From NCBI RefSeq assembly GCF_002999335.1, contig NW_020312116.1, positions 24,533 through 88,532 of the forward strand: a DNA stretch of 64,000 nucleotides, written 5' to 3'. Origin of the DNA: Cyclospora cayetanensis (taxonomy: Eukaryota; Apicomplexa; Conoidasida; Eucoccidiorida; Eimeriidae). A program made the position numbers and the translations under genes. The notes beneath the pieces are model-generated. The model saw only the letters and a program-made list of their open reading frames with translations, searched no databases and was not told the origin of the DNA. Of this stretch, positions 63,667 to 64,000 are shown piece after piece. The number at the start of each line of letters is the position of its first letter. Position 1 is the first letter of the stretch.

Positions 63667-64000
63667 AACACACACACAGACACACACACACACACACCAA
63701 AAAACACACACACACACACACAAACACAAACAAGACAGAAAAACTACACTACAAAACCACCGACACAAAAAGATATATAGAGCCGCTCATCGCGTGTAAA
63801 CACAACAAACATACCACACTATCATCATGCTTCCAGCTGTACTCACACCACTCCCTCAACTATAACATCTCCCAATCCACATACAACACACAGAACTCTC
63901 TAGTTAGCGTTCAACTACAACACCACTATCTCCCATTGGGTTGGTTGTTTTCTTTTTCGTGGTTGTATTGGGGCGGGGGGTTGCGGTGGTGGGGGGGCGG
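63518..64000. other. 3' flank of the ABC1 kinase gene and window end
   Basis: A CA microsatellite occupies 63606-63725. The last 250 nt are low-complexity, AC-rich, then end abruptly in a GT/G-rich run. No gene is visible. The sudden composition change at the very end looks like low-quality or contig-end sequence. Confidence 0.5.
63606..63725. repeat. CA microsatellite with GACA and AACA variants
   Basis: About 120 nt of CACACA repeats with occasional CAGACA and CAAACA units and one AAAAA break, beginning 89 nt after the kinase stop codon and so probably within its 3' untranslated region. Confidence 0.95.

Overview
This is a eukaryotic nuclear window from a coccidian apicomplexan, most likely an Eimeria (Cyclospora is the main alternative). 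The grounds are many-exon genes with GT-AG introns, CAG/GCT triplet runs that become homopolymeric Ala, Gln, Ser or Leu tracts inside conserved proteins, and frequent short GGGGCCCC-type palindromes. Nine protein genes could be assembled by exon homology combined with strict splice-phase bookkeeping. In each, the exon lengths sum to a whole number of codons.

Layout, left to right: 1-3332 has no recognisable gene; 3333-3782 (+) is a weak small-gene candidate; 4015-7284 (-) encodes TFIIH subunit p52/Tfb2; 8262-16431 (+) is an 11-exon gene for the largest RNA polymerase III subunit; 17551-19954 (-) is a SAP-domain Tho1/SARNP-like protein; 21920-25075 (-) is an intronless AP-3 beta adaptin; 27340-29497 (-) is FEN1; 30797-36584 (+) is a six-exon, 1447-residue IQ-motif/coiled-coil protein with no family I can name; 37551-42508 (-) is the mRNA 3'-end factor Clp1; 44733-47790 (-) is the proteasome ATPase Rpt1. 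Next comes a compositionally different block (about 48400-54900) with a decayed Ty3/gypsy pol relic at 50500-53000 (+). Then follow a two-exon putative secreted protein at 56429-57520 (+), tRNA-Glu(CTC) at 58552-58624 (+), and a 1263-residue ABC1/ADCK-type atypical kinase at 59726-63517 (+).

The recognisable genes are mostly housekeeping: transcription (Tfb2, RPC1), mRNA processing and export (Clp1, SARNP-like), DNA replication and repair (FEN1), proteolysis (Rpt1) and vesicle traffic (AP3B). They share no pathway, and nothing suggests co-transcription. Two gene pairs are divergent (Tfb2/RPC1 and FEN1/IQ protein). Introns are crowded with simple repeats: a 34-bp minisatellite and a 270-nt GA tract in CLP1, a four-copy 16-bp tandem repeat just inside the RPT1 first intron, and a GGCAGACA-type array in FEN1.

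The least explained items are the large IQ protein, the putative secreted protein, an unresolved core segment of CLP1, and the retroelement island with a perfect 58-nt inverted repeat at its left edge. I found no bacterial-type operon, CRISPR array, rRNA or new defence-like system.
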